Part shown: one piece after another, positions 34,683 to 41,882 of the stretch | Layout: each line of letters starts with the position of its first letter | Numbering within the stretch: the first letter of the stretch is position 1 | Assembly: GCF_025950095.1 (NCBI RefSeq) | Contig: NZ_JAPDDR010000019.1 | Location: forward strand, 1 to 64,000 | DNA from: Luteolibacter rhizosphaerae | GTDB lineage: Bacteria > Verrucomicrobiota > Verrucomicrobiia > Verrucomicrobiales > Akkermansiaceae | Length of the DNA stretch: 64,000 nucleotides | Direction: 5' to 3' | Translations under genes and position numbers: made by a program | Notes under the pieces: model-generated | The model's input: the letters and a program-made list of their open reading frames with translations, nothing else | What the model was told of the DNA's origin: nothing | The model's database searches: none

Positions 34683-35075
34683 ATGAAGTCCGTCCAAGAC
34701 TACCTGCCGAAAGCCGATCACCTGCGCGATCTCTGCCCGGTGCGTGCCGCGCTCGATGTATTGGCCGGCCGCTGGAAGCCGTCGATCCTCTGGGAACTCC
34801 AGCGGAAGAGCTGCAGGTACTCCGATCTTCAGACCGCGCTTCCCGGCATCAGCGCCCAGACGCTCACGCTCCAACTTCGTCAACTCGAGGCGGATGACAT
34901 CGTGCTCCGCACCGTCTACCCCGAGGTGCCTGCCCGGGTCGAATACAGCCTCAGCGAGCACGGCAAGTCGCTCTCCGCCCTTCTCGACGAACTCGAGCGC
35001 TGGGGCGTCCGTCACATGGCTCGCCAGGGGAAGGAACCCTGCGATTGCTACGTCCGCTCACAAGATTGTGAGTAG
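34683..35075 (+). CDS. HxlR-family transcriptional regulator with N-terminal cysteine
   Basis: The 130-residue winged-helix protein starts at ATG 34683. HxlR/DUF24 features are present: DLCPVRAALDVLAGRWKPSILWEL (helices 1-2), YSDLQTALPGISAQTLTLQLRQLEADDIVLRTVYPEVPARVEYSLSEHGKSL in part, with the PxxVEYxLTxxG wing. Cys18 in DLCPV sits where YodB/HypR-type members carry their redox-sensing cysteine. Its stop codon lies at the centre of a 27-bp palindrome, and an azoreductase gene follows 54 bp later. This arrangement parallels Bacillus YodB, which represses azoR1 and responds to quinones and diamide. Confidence 0.87.
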   Translation: MKSVQDYLPKADHLRDLCPVRAALDVLAGRWKPSILWELQRKSCRYSDLQTALPGISAQTLTLQLRQLEADDIVLRTVYPEVPARVEYSLSEHGKSLSALLDELERWGVRHMARQGKEPCDCYVRSQDCE

Positions 35076-35087
35076 CTCACAATCTTG
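35061..35087. promoter_or_regulatory. 27-bp palindrome, likely HxlR operator of the azoreductase gene
   Basis: CAAGATTGTGAG (35061-35072) and CTCACAATCTTG (35076-35087) are perfect 12-bp reverse complements around TAG, which is the hxlR stop codon. It lies 43 bp before the azoreductase ATG. No T-run follows, so a terminator is unlikely. An operator for the dimeric HxlR protein is the simplest reading. Confidence 0.7.
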
Positions 35088-35129
35088 GGACGAAGCAGGT
35101 CCGGCGGAGACGTGCCACGCTGCCGGGGT

Positions 35130-35774
35130 ATGAAAACGCTCCTCGTCATCGACTCCAGCGCCCGCACCAAGCGCTCCACCACCCGTTCCCTCACGCATCG
35201 TTTCGCCACGGCATGGCGCGCCCGCTTCGGGGACAGCTCCGTCGTCCATCGCGATCTCGGGGTGAATCCTCCGCAGGCGATTGACCAAGCCTGGATCTCC
35301 TCCGCCTTCGAAAAGGAACCGGGCGGCCCTTCCACCGCCCTCGCGGAGAGCAACATGCTCATCGATGAAATCTTCCGCGCCGATGTCATCGTCGTCGGTG
35401 CTCCGATGTACAACTTCGGGATGCCTGCCGTGCTGAAGAGCTACATCGACCAGATCGTCCGCTCCGGGCGCACCTTCGATTTCACCGATTCCGACGAGAA
35501 TCCCTACATCCCGCTCGTGCCCTCCCGGCCCCTCGTGCTCATCACCTCGAAGGGTTCCGGTGAGTACGAACCGGGAGGTGTCATGGAATCCATGAACTAC
35601 CTCGAACCTCACCTCGCCACGGTCTTCGGCTTCATCGGCCTCGGCGATATCCGCTTCGTGAAAGTCGCTCGCGAGGAATACAAGGACGAGCAATGGAAGC
35701 AGATGGTCCTCGATGCCGAACAAGCCGTGGACCAACTATCTACCAGTCTTTCCGCCGAACCTGCCTTGGCCTGA
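35130..35774 (+). CDS. azoR: FMN-dependent NAD(P)H azoreductase / quinone reductase
   Basis: The 214-residue flavodoxin-like protein starts at ATG 35130. AzoR features are LLVIDSSARTKRSTTRSLTHRF (FMN phosphate loop), DVIVVGAPMYNFGMPAVLKSYIDQIVRSGRTF (flavin-binding, highly conserved) and LVLITSKGSGEYEPGG. It performs two-electron reduction of quinones and azo compounds, protecting against electrophile and redox stress. It is preceded by an HxlR regulator with a perfect palindrome between the two genes and followed by a terminator at 35798, so regulator and enzyme form a compact module. Confidence 0.92.
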   Translation: MKTLLVIDSSARTKRSTTRSLTHRFATAWRARFGDSSVVHRDLGVNPPQAIDQAWISSAFEKEPGGPSTALAESNMLIDEIFRADVIVVGAPMYNFGMPAVLKSYIDQIVRSGRTFDFTDSDENPYIPLVPSRPLVLITSKGSGEYEPGGVMESMNYLEPHLATVFGFIGLGDIRFVKVAREEYKDEQWKQMVLDAEQAVDQLSTSLSAEPALA

Positions 35775-35797
35775 TCTTATCTCCCTTGTCACAACAG

Positions 35798-35820
35798 CCC
35801 GGCACGAAGTGCCGGGTTCT
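35798..35820. terminator. terminator hairpin between convergent azoR and HPP genes
   Basis: CCCGGCAC (35798-35805), loop GAA, GTGCCGGG (35809-35816), then TTCT. Perfect 8-bp stem. The T-tract is weak but the position between two convergent stops (35774 and 35830) fits a shared terminator. Confidence 0.65.
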
Positions 35821-35829
35821 CTCTATCCG

Positions 35830-36357
35830 TCACGGCTTCGCCTCCCGCCCCCACCAGTAGACCGGATACTTTCCCCGGCCGGTCGCCTGGTGGTAGATCA
35901 GCCCCACCAGCACCAGTCCCACCGCCCCCAAGAGGGTCGGCGTGACCAAGAAGGACCACCCGGGTGCAGTCAGGAATACGATCACCGGATTCGATCCTGC
36001 CGGCGCATGGACCATCCGCGTCGCGAACATCAGCATGATGGCCAGCCCGAGGGCGATCCCCAGCGCCCACGGCTGCGCGCCGAACAGCGAGTAGATCGCC
36101 AAGCCCGTCGCGCTGCTGATCAGGTGACCCCCGATCACGTTCCGCGGCTGGGAGAAGGGCGCCTCCGGCAGTCCGAAGATGAACACGCAGCTCGCCCCGA
36201 AGGAGCCGAGCACCAAGGCCGTCCCGCTCAGTTGGGTGAGCGTGGCCAGCAGGGCGATCGCCAAGGCACCGCCCAAGCCAGCCAAGAGGATCTGGCGCGC
36301 GGGCAAACGCGGCGGCAAGGTGCCACCCCCTGCGATCGATTGAATGAAGTTTCTCAT
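35830..36357 (-). CDS. HPP-family membrane protein
   Basis: The 175-residue protein starts at ATG 36357. It has four hydrophobic helices and the HPP-family signature: FGASCVFIFGLPEAPFSQPRNVIGGHLISSATG includes the conserved GASxxxxF...PxxPxxQPRNxxxGH pattern, and later ATRMVHAPAGSNPVI gives the HPPAG-type motif (here HAPAG). HPP proteins are small integral membrane proteins; some cyanobacterial and plant members are nitrite transporters. It is transcribed divergently from a TetR gene with two operator palindromes between them, so it is probably the TetR target. Confidence 0.85.
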   Translation of the reverse strand: MRNFIQSIAGGGTLPPRLPARQILLAGLGGALAIALLATLTQLSGTALVLGSFGASCVFIFGLPEAPFSQPRNVIGGHLISSATGLAIYSLFGAQPWALGIALGLAIMLMFATRMVHAPAGSNPVIVFLTAPGWSFLVTPTLLGAVGLVLVGLIYHQATGRGKYPVYWWGREAKP

Positions 36358-36376
36358 CGGCAACTGGACCAGTAAA

Positions 36377-36423
36377 TAGACAGGTCTGTCTATATTGCAA
36401 GCTAAAATAGACAGATCTGTCTT
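36377..36423. promoter_or_regulatory. two TetR-type operator palindromes in the divergent promoter
   Basis: Site 1, 36377-36392: TAGACAG-GT-CTGTCTA, arms perfect. Site 2, 36408-36423: TAGACAG-AT-CTGTCTT, one mismatch at the end. The centres are 31 bp apart (three helical turns), so two dimers would bind the same face. The TAGACxG...CxGTCTA form is typical of AcrR/TetR-family operators. They lie between the HPP gene start (36357) and the TetR start (36464). Confidence 0.82.
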
Positions 36424-36463
36424 TCTTCTTGAGAAACTCGGATCGACAGACATTTCATGACCT

Positions 36464-37030
36464 GTGCGCTTCTCGCCCAAACGCGAAATCCTTCTCGATG
36501 CCGCCTGGCGGCTCTTCTATCGCGACGGCTTCCACGCCGTCGGCATCGACACCGTCCTTGCCGAGGCCGGCGTCGCGAAGATGACCCTCTACAATCACTT
36601 CCCCTCGAAGGACGACCTCATCGTCGCCGTCCTCGAGCGCCGCGCCGCCCAGTTCGAGGGCTCCCTCTTCGCCGCTGTCGAAGCCGCCGGTGACGATCCG
36701 ATGAAGCGCCTGATGACTGTCTTCGATTGGCATGCCGAATGGCTCCGCTCCCCGGATTTCAATGGCTGCGCCTTCATCAAGGCCGTCGCCGAGTTCCCGC
36801 TACAAGAAGCCAAGCCCCACCAAGTCGCCATCGCCCACAAGACTCGGATCTACCGGCTCCTCAAGTCCCTCCTCAAGGCCCTGTCCGTCCGCCAAGCCTC
36901 CGCCCTCGCGCGCCAATTCGAGCTCCTTATCGAAGGAGCCATCGTCGCCGCCCACACCCACGGCCGTCCCACCGCCGCCAAGGACGCCCGCTCCGCCGCC
37001 GAGTCGTTGCTCGGCTCTCGTCTTCGCTAG
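36464..37030 (+). CDS. TetR/AcrR-family transcriptional regulator
   Basis: The 188-residue regulator starts at GTG 36464 (VRFSPKREILLDAAW). The N-terminal helix-turn-helix is canonical: REILLDAAWRLFYRDGFHAVGIDTVLAEAGVAKMTLYNHFPSKDDL. The C-terminal ligand domain (WLRSPDFNGCAFIKAVAEFP) is like the YcdC/AcrR C-terminal group, where the NGCxF motif is common. It probably autoregulates and controls the divergent HPP gene through the paired palindromes 40-90 bp upstream. The inducer is unknown. Confidence 0.92.
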   Translation: MRFSPKREILLDAAWRLFYRDGFHAVGIDTVLAEAGVAKMTLYNHFPSKDDLIVAVLERRAAQFEGSLFAAVEAAGDDPMKRLMTVFDWHAEWLRSPDFNGCAFIKAVAEFPLQEAKPHQVAIAHKTRIYRLLKSLLKALSVRQASALARQFELLIEGAIVAAHTHGRPTAAKDARSAAESLLGSRLR

Positions 37031-37041
37031 CTGCCGGAACG

Positions 37042-37072
37042 AAAGAAGCCGGAGGGTTTCCCCTCCGGCTTC
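37042..37072 (-). terminator. terminator of rpsA
   Basis: On the minus strand GAAGCCGGAGGG (37072-37061), tetraloop GAAA, CCCTCCGGCTTC (37056-37045), then TTTCGTT. This is a perfect 12-bp stem with a stable GNRA loop, 24 bp after the rpsA stop. It also separates the convergent TetR gene. Confidence 0.85.
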
Positions 37073-37096
37073 CGGAATTCGTTCTGACTACAAGGA

Positions 37097-38806
37097 TCAG
37101 TCTTCGGACGGGCTCCACTCCTCGGCCTTGAAGGCGGCGAGGTTGAAGGCCTGCTCGAGGCCCACCATCTCGGAGGACGGGCGCAGGCTTTCGAAGCTGG
37201 CGCTTTCCTTCTTGAGATCGGCTTCGCTGTAGTTGACGGCCTTGATCGAGAGACCGATACGGCGCTCGACCTTGTCGACCTTGATCACGCGGGCTTCGAC
37301 TTCGTCGCCCACCTTGATCACGTCCTTCACCTTCTCCACGTGGTCTTCGCTGAGCTGCGAGATGTGGATCAGGCCGTCGATGTCGCCATCGAGGCTGATG
37401 AAGGCGCCGAAGGAAGCGATCTTCGCCACGGTGCCCTTGACGAGGTCGCCCACCTTGAAGCGCTCGTCGATGTGGCTCCATGGATCGTCCTCAAGCTGCT
37501 TGAGGCCGAGCGAGACGCGCTGGTTGGCCTTGTCGATGGAGAGCACGATCGCTTCCACTTCGTCGTTCTTCTTGAGAACTTCGGAGGGGTGATTGATCTT
37601 GCGGGTCCAGGACATGTCGGAGACGTGGACCATGCCGTCGATGCCTTCTTCCAGCTCCACGAACGCACCGTAAGCGGTGAGATTGCGGACCGGACCCTTG
37701 ATGGTGGCGCCGATCGGGTAGCGGACTTCGATTTCGTCCCAAGGATTCGGCTCGAGCTGGCGGACACCGAGGGAGATCTTCTGCTCCTCGATGCTGATGC
37801 CGAGCACGACGGCCTCGATGACCTGGTCGAGCTCGAGCACGTCGCTCGGGCGGGTGATGCGCTTGACCCAAGACAGTTCGGAAACGTGCACCAGACCTTC
37901 AACACCACGCTCGAGTTCGATGAACGCGCCGTAGGGGAGAAGCTTCGTGACCTTGCCCTTGACCTGGGAACCGATCGCGAACTTGCGCTCGATGTCTTCC
38001 CAAGGATTGTCGGACATTTGCTTCAGGCCGAGAGAGACACGCTCCTTCTCGCGATCCACGTCCAGGATGACCACATCCACCGGCTGGCCGATGATGAGCA
38101 TCTCGGAAGGGTGGTTGATCCGGCCCCACGACATGTCGGTGATGTGGAGCAGGCCGTCCATGCCCTGCAGGTCGACGAAGGCACCGAAGTCGGTGATGTT
38201 CTTGACCGCGCCGGTGACCTTGTCGCCCACCTTGACGGTGCGCAGGAACTGCTGGCGCAGTTCGGCACGCTCGGCCTCGATGACCTCGCGGCGGGAAAGC
38301 ACGATGTTCTTCCGCTCGTCGTTGACCTTGACGATCTTGAACTCGTAGATGTTGCCGACGTATTCGTTGAGATCCTTCGGCGGGATGATGTCCACCTGGG
38401 AGCCGGGCAGGAAGGCTTCGACGCCAACGTTGACGGTGAGACCGCCCTTGACGACCGACTTGACCTTGCCGCGAACGAGGCCGCCGTCTTGGAACACCTT
38501 GACGATCTTTTCCCAGTTCTGCTTGTGGGCAGCCTTTTCCTTCGAGAGGACGACCATGCCCTCATCGTTCTCAAGCTTTTCGAGAAGCACTTCGACTTCG
38601 TCGCCGACTTCGATTTCTTCATCCTCGAACTCGTTCGATGGGATGGCGCCCTCGGACTTGTAGCCGATATCGACGAGGACGACTTGCGGGCGGATCTCGA
38701 TGATCGTGCCCTTCACGATGGTTCCTTCGCGGAACTCGCGGAACTTGGAATCGATCAGATCGGCAAGTTCCTGATTGGTTGTGGATTCAAGCACTGAGGT
38801 GCTCAT
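37097..38806 (-). CDS. rpsA: 30S ribosomal protein S1
   Basis: The 569-residue protein has six S1 (OB-fold) RNA-binding repeats. Their starts are recognisable as VKGTIIEIRPQVVLVDIGYKSEG, VRGKVKSVVKGGLTVNVG, VTGAVKNITDFGAFVDL, VKGKVTKLLPYGAFIEL, IKGPVRNLTAYGAFVEL and VKGTVAKIASFGAFISL. The ATG at 38806 (MSTSVLESTTNQELADLI) is the natural start; the upstream open frame is the leader. S1 binds mRNA and is essential for initiation on mRNAs with weak Shine-Dalgarno sites, which are the majority here. A folded leader and a strong terminator frame the gene. Confidence 0.96.
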   Translation of the reverse strand: MSTSVLESTTNQELADLIDSKFREFREGTIVKGTIIEIRPQVVLVDIGYKSEGAIPSNEFEDEEIEVGDEVEVLLEKLENDEGMVVLSKEKAAHKQNWEKIVKVFQDGGLVRGKVKSVVKGGLTVNVGVEAFLPGSQVDIIPPKDLNEYVGNIYEFKIVKVNDERKNIVLSRREVIEAERAELRQQFLRTVKVGDKVTGAVKNITDFGAFVDLQGMDGLLHITDMSWGRINHPSEMLIIGQPVDVVILDVDREKERVSLGLKQMSDNPWEDIERKFAIGSQVKGKVTKLLPYGAFIELERGVEGLVHVSELSWVKRITRPSDVLELDQVIEAVVLGISIEEQKISLGVRQLEPNPWDEIEVRYPIGATIKGPVRNLTAYGAFVELEEGIDGMVHVSDMSWTRKINHPSEVLKKNDEVEAIVLSIDKANQRVSLGLKQLEDDPWSHIDERFKVGDLVKGTVAKIASFGAFISLDGDIDGLIHISQLSEDHVEKVKDVIKVGDEVEARVIKVDKVERRIGLSIKAVNYSEADLKKESASFESLRPSSEMVGLEQAFNLAAFKAEEWSPSED

Positions 38807-38850
38807 GTTCTTAACGGGGTTAAGGTTAGGTTGGTTTGGTTTCGCTTTTC

Positions 38851-38911
38851 CTTCCGGCAATTGCCCCGATGGAAGAACCGGCGAGCCACGGGGCTCCGAC
38901 TGCCCGCCGGT
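38851..38911 (-). promoter_or_regulatory. structured 5' leader of rpsA
   Basis: Two hairpins lie in the ~100 nt before the rpsA start. Distal: arms ACCGGC/GCCGGT (38877-38882 with 38906-38911) enclose the inner stem GAGCC/GGCTC (38883-38887 with 38892-38896, loop 4 nt). Proximal: CTTCC/GGAAG (38851-38855 with 38871-38875) enclose palindromic GGCAATTGCC. S1 autoregulates through its leader in other bacteria; whether these stems do so here is inference. Confidence 0.42.
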
Positions 38912-38983
38912 ATTTTGAAAGTTGAAACGGGGCGGCGAAACTAGTGCCTGACCCCCCGATGGCAAGCCAAATCCCTCGCGATT

Positions 38984-39226
38984 TCAGGGACTTCCGGAGG
39001 CCGATCGCTTCGGTCTCTCGGGCTTCACCTCCCGCTCCTTTTCCTCCTCATCCTTCTCGTCCTCCTTGGTATCGGGAGGCGGCGGGCCGAAACCCTCGAT
39101 CATCCCCCCGCCCGCCGCCGGTTTCTTCCCCGGCATCCACTCCGGATTCATCCCTGCAAGGAGACATGCCAGTCCGACCACGGCGAGGCCGCAGCAGCAG
39201 AGCAAGCTCATGACAGAGGGTTTCAT
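38984..39226 (-). CDS. small membrane-anchored acidic/basic tail protein
   Basis: The 80-residue frame starts at ATG 39226. It has one hydrophobic helix (MKPSVMSLLCCCGLAVVGLACLLAG, about 5-25), a Pro/Gly segment (GGGMIEGFGPPPPD) and a highly charged Lys/Glu/Arg tail. The organisation (single N-terminal anchor, charged tail) is plausible for a real small protein, but I recognise no family. It lies 177 bp upstream of rpsA on the same strand. Confidence 0.5.
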   Translation of the reverse strand: MKPSVMSLLCCCGLAVVGLACLLAGMNPEWMPGKKPAAGGGMIEGFGPPPPDTKEDEKDEEEKEREVKPERPKRSASGSP

Positions 39227-39529
39227 CAAGCAAATCGGCGCGAGAATGTGTAAATACGGAATAAATACCTTGGATATTTATTGGAAGCGTTTTTAGGGAT
39301 GTAAAACAACTTTTTCTCCTGCTCCCTCGTGCTTAATGACTTTGGAGGAGAATTGTTACAGGCGGCTTTGGAGCAGACGCACTGGCGGTCACTTCTCGTC
39401 TCCTTCAGCGACACAAAGGTGAAGAATGATCGGAACTCCTTTTCAAATTCCAAGCGGGTCGAAGCATCTCTTGTCAAAAACTTCCCTTGCCTCCCGCCCC
39501 AAGCCCCGCTATCCCCGCCGCCCGCCGCG
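39227..39529 (+). other. 303-bp AT-richer region upstream of hisG
   Basis: No gene found. Around 39257-39282 it is strikingly AT-rich for this genome, with the inverted repeat AATAAAT/ATTTATT separated by 9 nt, probably marking the promoters of hisG and the divergent small membrane gene. The rest is unremarkable. Confidence 0.45.
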
Positions 39530-40417
39530 ATGCCGGACACCTCAGAAAAGACTCTCAAGCTGGCCATTCCCAAGGGTTCCTTGGAAGGGCCGACCATCGA
39601 CCTTCTCGCGAAGGCCGGTTACGAGGTCTATGTGTCGTCCCGTGGCCTGCGTCCGACCTCGAACGATTCCGAATTGGATCTCTATCTGATTCGAGCCCAA
39701 GAGGTTGCCCGCTATATCGACCAAGGCTTCATCGACTGCGGCATCACCGGTCTCGACTGGGCCAGCGAGTTCGACGGCAGCTTGGTGGATCTCGCCGAGC
39801 TTCCCTTCTCGCGCGCCTCCGCCATGCCGACCCGTTGGGTTCTCGTGGTGCCGGAAGCCTCCGAGATCAAGAAGCCGGAAGACCTTCAGGGCAAGCGCAT
39901 CGCGACCGAAGGCGTGGCCATCACCGAGCGCTACCTGAAGTCCAAGGGGATCGAAGCCGAAGTGGAGTTCTCCTGGGGTGCCACCGAAGTGAAGGTGCCC
40001 GATCTGGTGGATGCCATCGTGGACGTCACCGAGACCGGTTCCTCGATCAAGGCGAACAAGCTGCGCATCGTCGATACCCTGCTGACCTCTTTCCCTCACT
40101 TCTACGCCAGCCAGTCCGCCGCTGCGGATCCCTGGAAGCGCCAGAAGATGGAGCGCCTCGTTCTTCTGCTGAAGGCCGCGCTCGAAGCCCGAGACAAGGT
40201 GGGCTTGAAAATGAATCTTCCGGCGGACAAGCTGCCCGCCCTGCTCGAACGCCTTCCCGCGATGCGTCGTCCGACCGTCTCCCAGCTCTCGGAAGAGGGA
40301 TGGGTCGCGGTGGAAACCGTCATCCACGAGAAAGTCGTCCGCGATATCATCCCGACGCTCAAGGAACTCGGTGCCGAAGGCATCATCGAGTACCCGTTGA
40401 ACAAGATCGTCGCCTGA
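39530..40417 (+). CDS. hisG: ATP phosphoribosyltransferase, long form
   Basis: The 295-residue enzyme catalyses the first step of histidine synthesis, joining ATP and PRPP. It starts at ATG 39530 (MPDTSEKTLKLAIPKGSLEG). Motifs are LAIPKGSLEGPTIDLL, DCGITGLDWASE, GKRIATEGVAITERYL, and the PRPP site VDAIVDVTETGSSIKAN. The C-terminal ~80 residues (LKMNLPADKLPALLERLPAMRRPTVSQLSEEGWVAVETVI in part) are the ACT-like regulatory domain of the long hexameric form. Histidine feedback inhibition is therefore expected and no HisZ is needed. No other his gene is adjacent. Confidence 0.94.
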   Translation: MPDTSEKTLKLAIPKGSLEGPTIDLLAKAGYEVYVSSRGLRPTSNDSELDLYLIRAQEVARYIDQGFIDCGITGLDWASEFDGSLVDLAELPFSRASAMPTRWVLVVPEASEIKKPEDLQGKRIATEGVAITERYLKSKGIEAEVEFSWGATEVKVPDLVDAIVDVTETGSSIKANKLRIVDTLLTSFPHFYASQSAAADPWKRQKMERLVLLLKAALEARDKVGLKMNLPADKLPALLERLPAMRRPTVSQLSEEGWVAVETVIHEKVVRDIIPTLKELGAEGIIEYPLNKIVA

Positions 40418-40458
40418 ACCAACCCTTTCCTATCCAACCGTAACCCCAAGCACCAACC

Positions 40459-40563
40459 ATGGGCTCGCTGAAGAAACGCCGTAAGACGAAGATCAACAAG
40501 CACAAGCGCAAAAAGCGCATGAAGCAGAACCGCCACAAGAAGCGGCTCCGCTACAAGTCCTAA
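40459..40563 (+). CDS. 34-residue bS22/mS38-like (AURKAIP1/COX24 domain) ribosomal protein
   Basis: ATG 40459 to TAA 40563 encodes a 34-residue, extremely basic peptide: MGSLKKRRKTKINKHKRKKR, then MKQNRHKKRLRYKS. The pattern MGSxxKKRRKxxxKHKxRKxxRxxRxxxR is that of the AURKAIP1/COX24 family: mitochondrial mS38 and mycobacterial small-subunit protein bS22. It would sit near the decoding-site helices of the 30S subunit. It is 41 bp after hisG and is followed by a hairpin terminator. It is easily missed because of its size. Confidence 0.82.
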   Translation: MGSLKKRRKTKINKHKRKKRMKQNRHKKRLRYKS

Positions 40564-40618
40564 GCTCACGGCGTGAGCGCCACGGGCTCGACCCGTGCTT
40601 GATGAAGTTCTTCCCGAC

Positions 40619-40649
40619 AGGGATCCGGTTCGCGCCGGATCCCTTGTTT
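40619..40649 (+). terminator. terminator after the bS22-like gene
   Basis: AGGGATCCGG (40619-40628) / CCGGATCCCT (40635-40644), 6-nt loop TTCGCG, then TGTTT. A smaller hairpin CACGGG/CCCGTG (40581-40586 with 40592-40597) lies just upstream. Confidence 0.75.
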
Positions 40650-40712
40650 CGCGTACGCCGGGCAGTCTGAAACTTTCCCCAAGAAAATCGCGGCTTTCAC
40701 GATTCTACCGTC

Positions 40713-41882
40713 GTGAACGCGACACCCGATGACAGCGCCGAGGTGGATTCCGAGGATATTGTGCCCGAACCCGCGGCGATCCGTGGTCCGGAGGGACTGT
40801 TCCATCGTTACTGGCGGAAGATTGGAGCCGGGTCCCTCATGGTTGCCATCCTTCTCCATGTCGGCCTCTTGGTGCTCGGTGCCATGATCGTCTACAAAAC
40901 GATCCAAGAGCCGGAGAAGACGGTCGACTTCATCCCGGGCAAGGGCGGGGGCGGTGGAGGCGGGGGTGAGATGCAGAAGCGCGCCGAGCGCATGGCGAAA
41001 TCCACCCCGGTCCAGTCGCTCCGTCGGGTCTCGGCGGAGGGCGCGACTACTTCCGTGGTCATGCCGGATCCGGGAGACAGCTTCGGGCAGATGGCCTCGC
41101 TCGGTTCGCTAAGCGGCGGTGGCGGCATGGGCGGAGGCAGCGGATTGGGCAGCGGCGGCGGCCATGGCAATGGCGTGGGAACCGGCACCGGCAATGGTGT
41201 CGGGGCGGGCGGGTTCGGCACCGGGACCATGTTCTTCAATCAGGAGATCAAGGCGAGCAGGGTCGCTTACGTCATCGATTTCTCCCTCTCCATGTCCGGC
41301 AAGCGTGAGAAGCTGATGCGCCAGGAACTGGAGAGATCCGTGCGCCAGCTCTCCCCACTCATGCATTTCCAGCTCATCTTCTTCTCCGGCCCGGTGTGGA
41401 TCGCAGGCGATACCGTCGACATGAACTTGGGCAACAAGGATGCCGTGGTGCGACATGGTGATACGGAATACAAATGGGAAGCGGGGAAGACTTCCGGAAG
41501 TTGGGAGAGCAAGGGTAAGAAACCGGAGGCCGAATGGCTGACCGCCAGTCCGGAGGCGATCGATCTCGCCGCAACCCGAATTCAGAAAACGCCCCTCCAG
41601 TATGGCACACACTGGGTCTCCCCGCTGGAGATGGCCTTGGCCATGACCCCGCCGCCGGACGTGATTTTCTTCATGACTGACGGGGCCTCCGCCGCCACCA
41701 CGGAGCGGGACATCGATCGCATCGGCAGCCGCGCTCGTTCCCGGAAAACCGTGATCAACACGATGGCCCTGATGGAGCCGGACGCGGAAGCCGGCATGAA
41801 GGAGCTCGCCCGTCGCAGCAAAGGCCGCTTTACCATCATCGATTCCACAGGCACCGCGCGCGAGGTGCCCCTCGACAAGTGA
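40713..41882 (+). CDS. membrane protein with von Willebrand A-type domain
   Basis: The 389-residue protein starts at GTG 40713. It has an N-terminal cytoplasmic segment, one membrane helix (about 41-64, SLMVAILLHVGLLVLGAMIVY), a glycine run at about 75-85 and a longer Gly-rich linker (about 130-170, GGGGMGGGSGLGSGGG). A VWA-like domain follows: VIDFSLSMSG gives the DxSxS metal site, with FFMTDGAS as the later MIDAS element. Similar proteins in Verrucomicrobia accompany TonB/ExbBD-like or export systems; none is visible here. The next gene overlaps its stop by 4 nt (GTGA). Confidence 0.75.
   Translation: MNATPDDSAEVDSEDIVPEPAAIRGPEGLFHRYWRKIGAGSLMVAILLHVGLLVLGAMIVYKTIQEPEKTVDFIPGKGGGGGGGGEMQKRAERMAKSTPVQSLRRVSAEGATTSVVMPDPGDSFGQMASLGSLSGGGGMGGGSGLGSGGGHGNGVGTGTGNGVGAGGFGTGTMFFNQEIKASRVAYVIDFSLSMSGKREKLMRQELERSVRQLSPLMHFQLIFFSGPVWIAGDTVDMNLGNKDAVVRHGDTEYKWEAGKTSGSWESKGKKPEAEWLTASPEAIDLAATRIQKTPLQYGTHWVSPLEMALAMTPPPDVIFFMTDGASAATTERDIDRIGSRARSRKTVINTMALMEPDAEAGMKELARRSKGRFTIIDSTGTAREVPLDK

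Noticed and set aside
37340-38797. A 485-codon plus-strand frame across rpsA
   Set aside because: It is the antisense shadow of six S1 repeats; the product is repetitive Asp/Leu/Val sequence without a family.
40581-40597. Small hairpin CACGGG/CCCGTG as a separate terminator of the bS22-like gene
   Set aside because: The stem is only 6 bp without a T-tract; the larger hairpin at 40619 is the better terminator.
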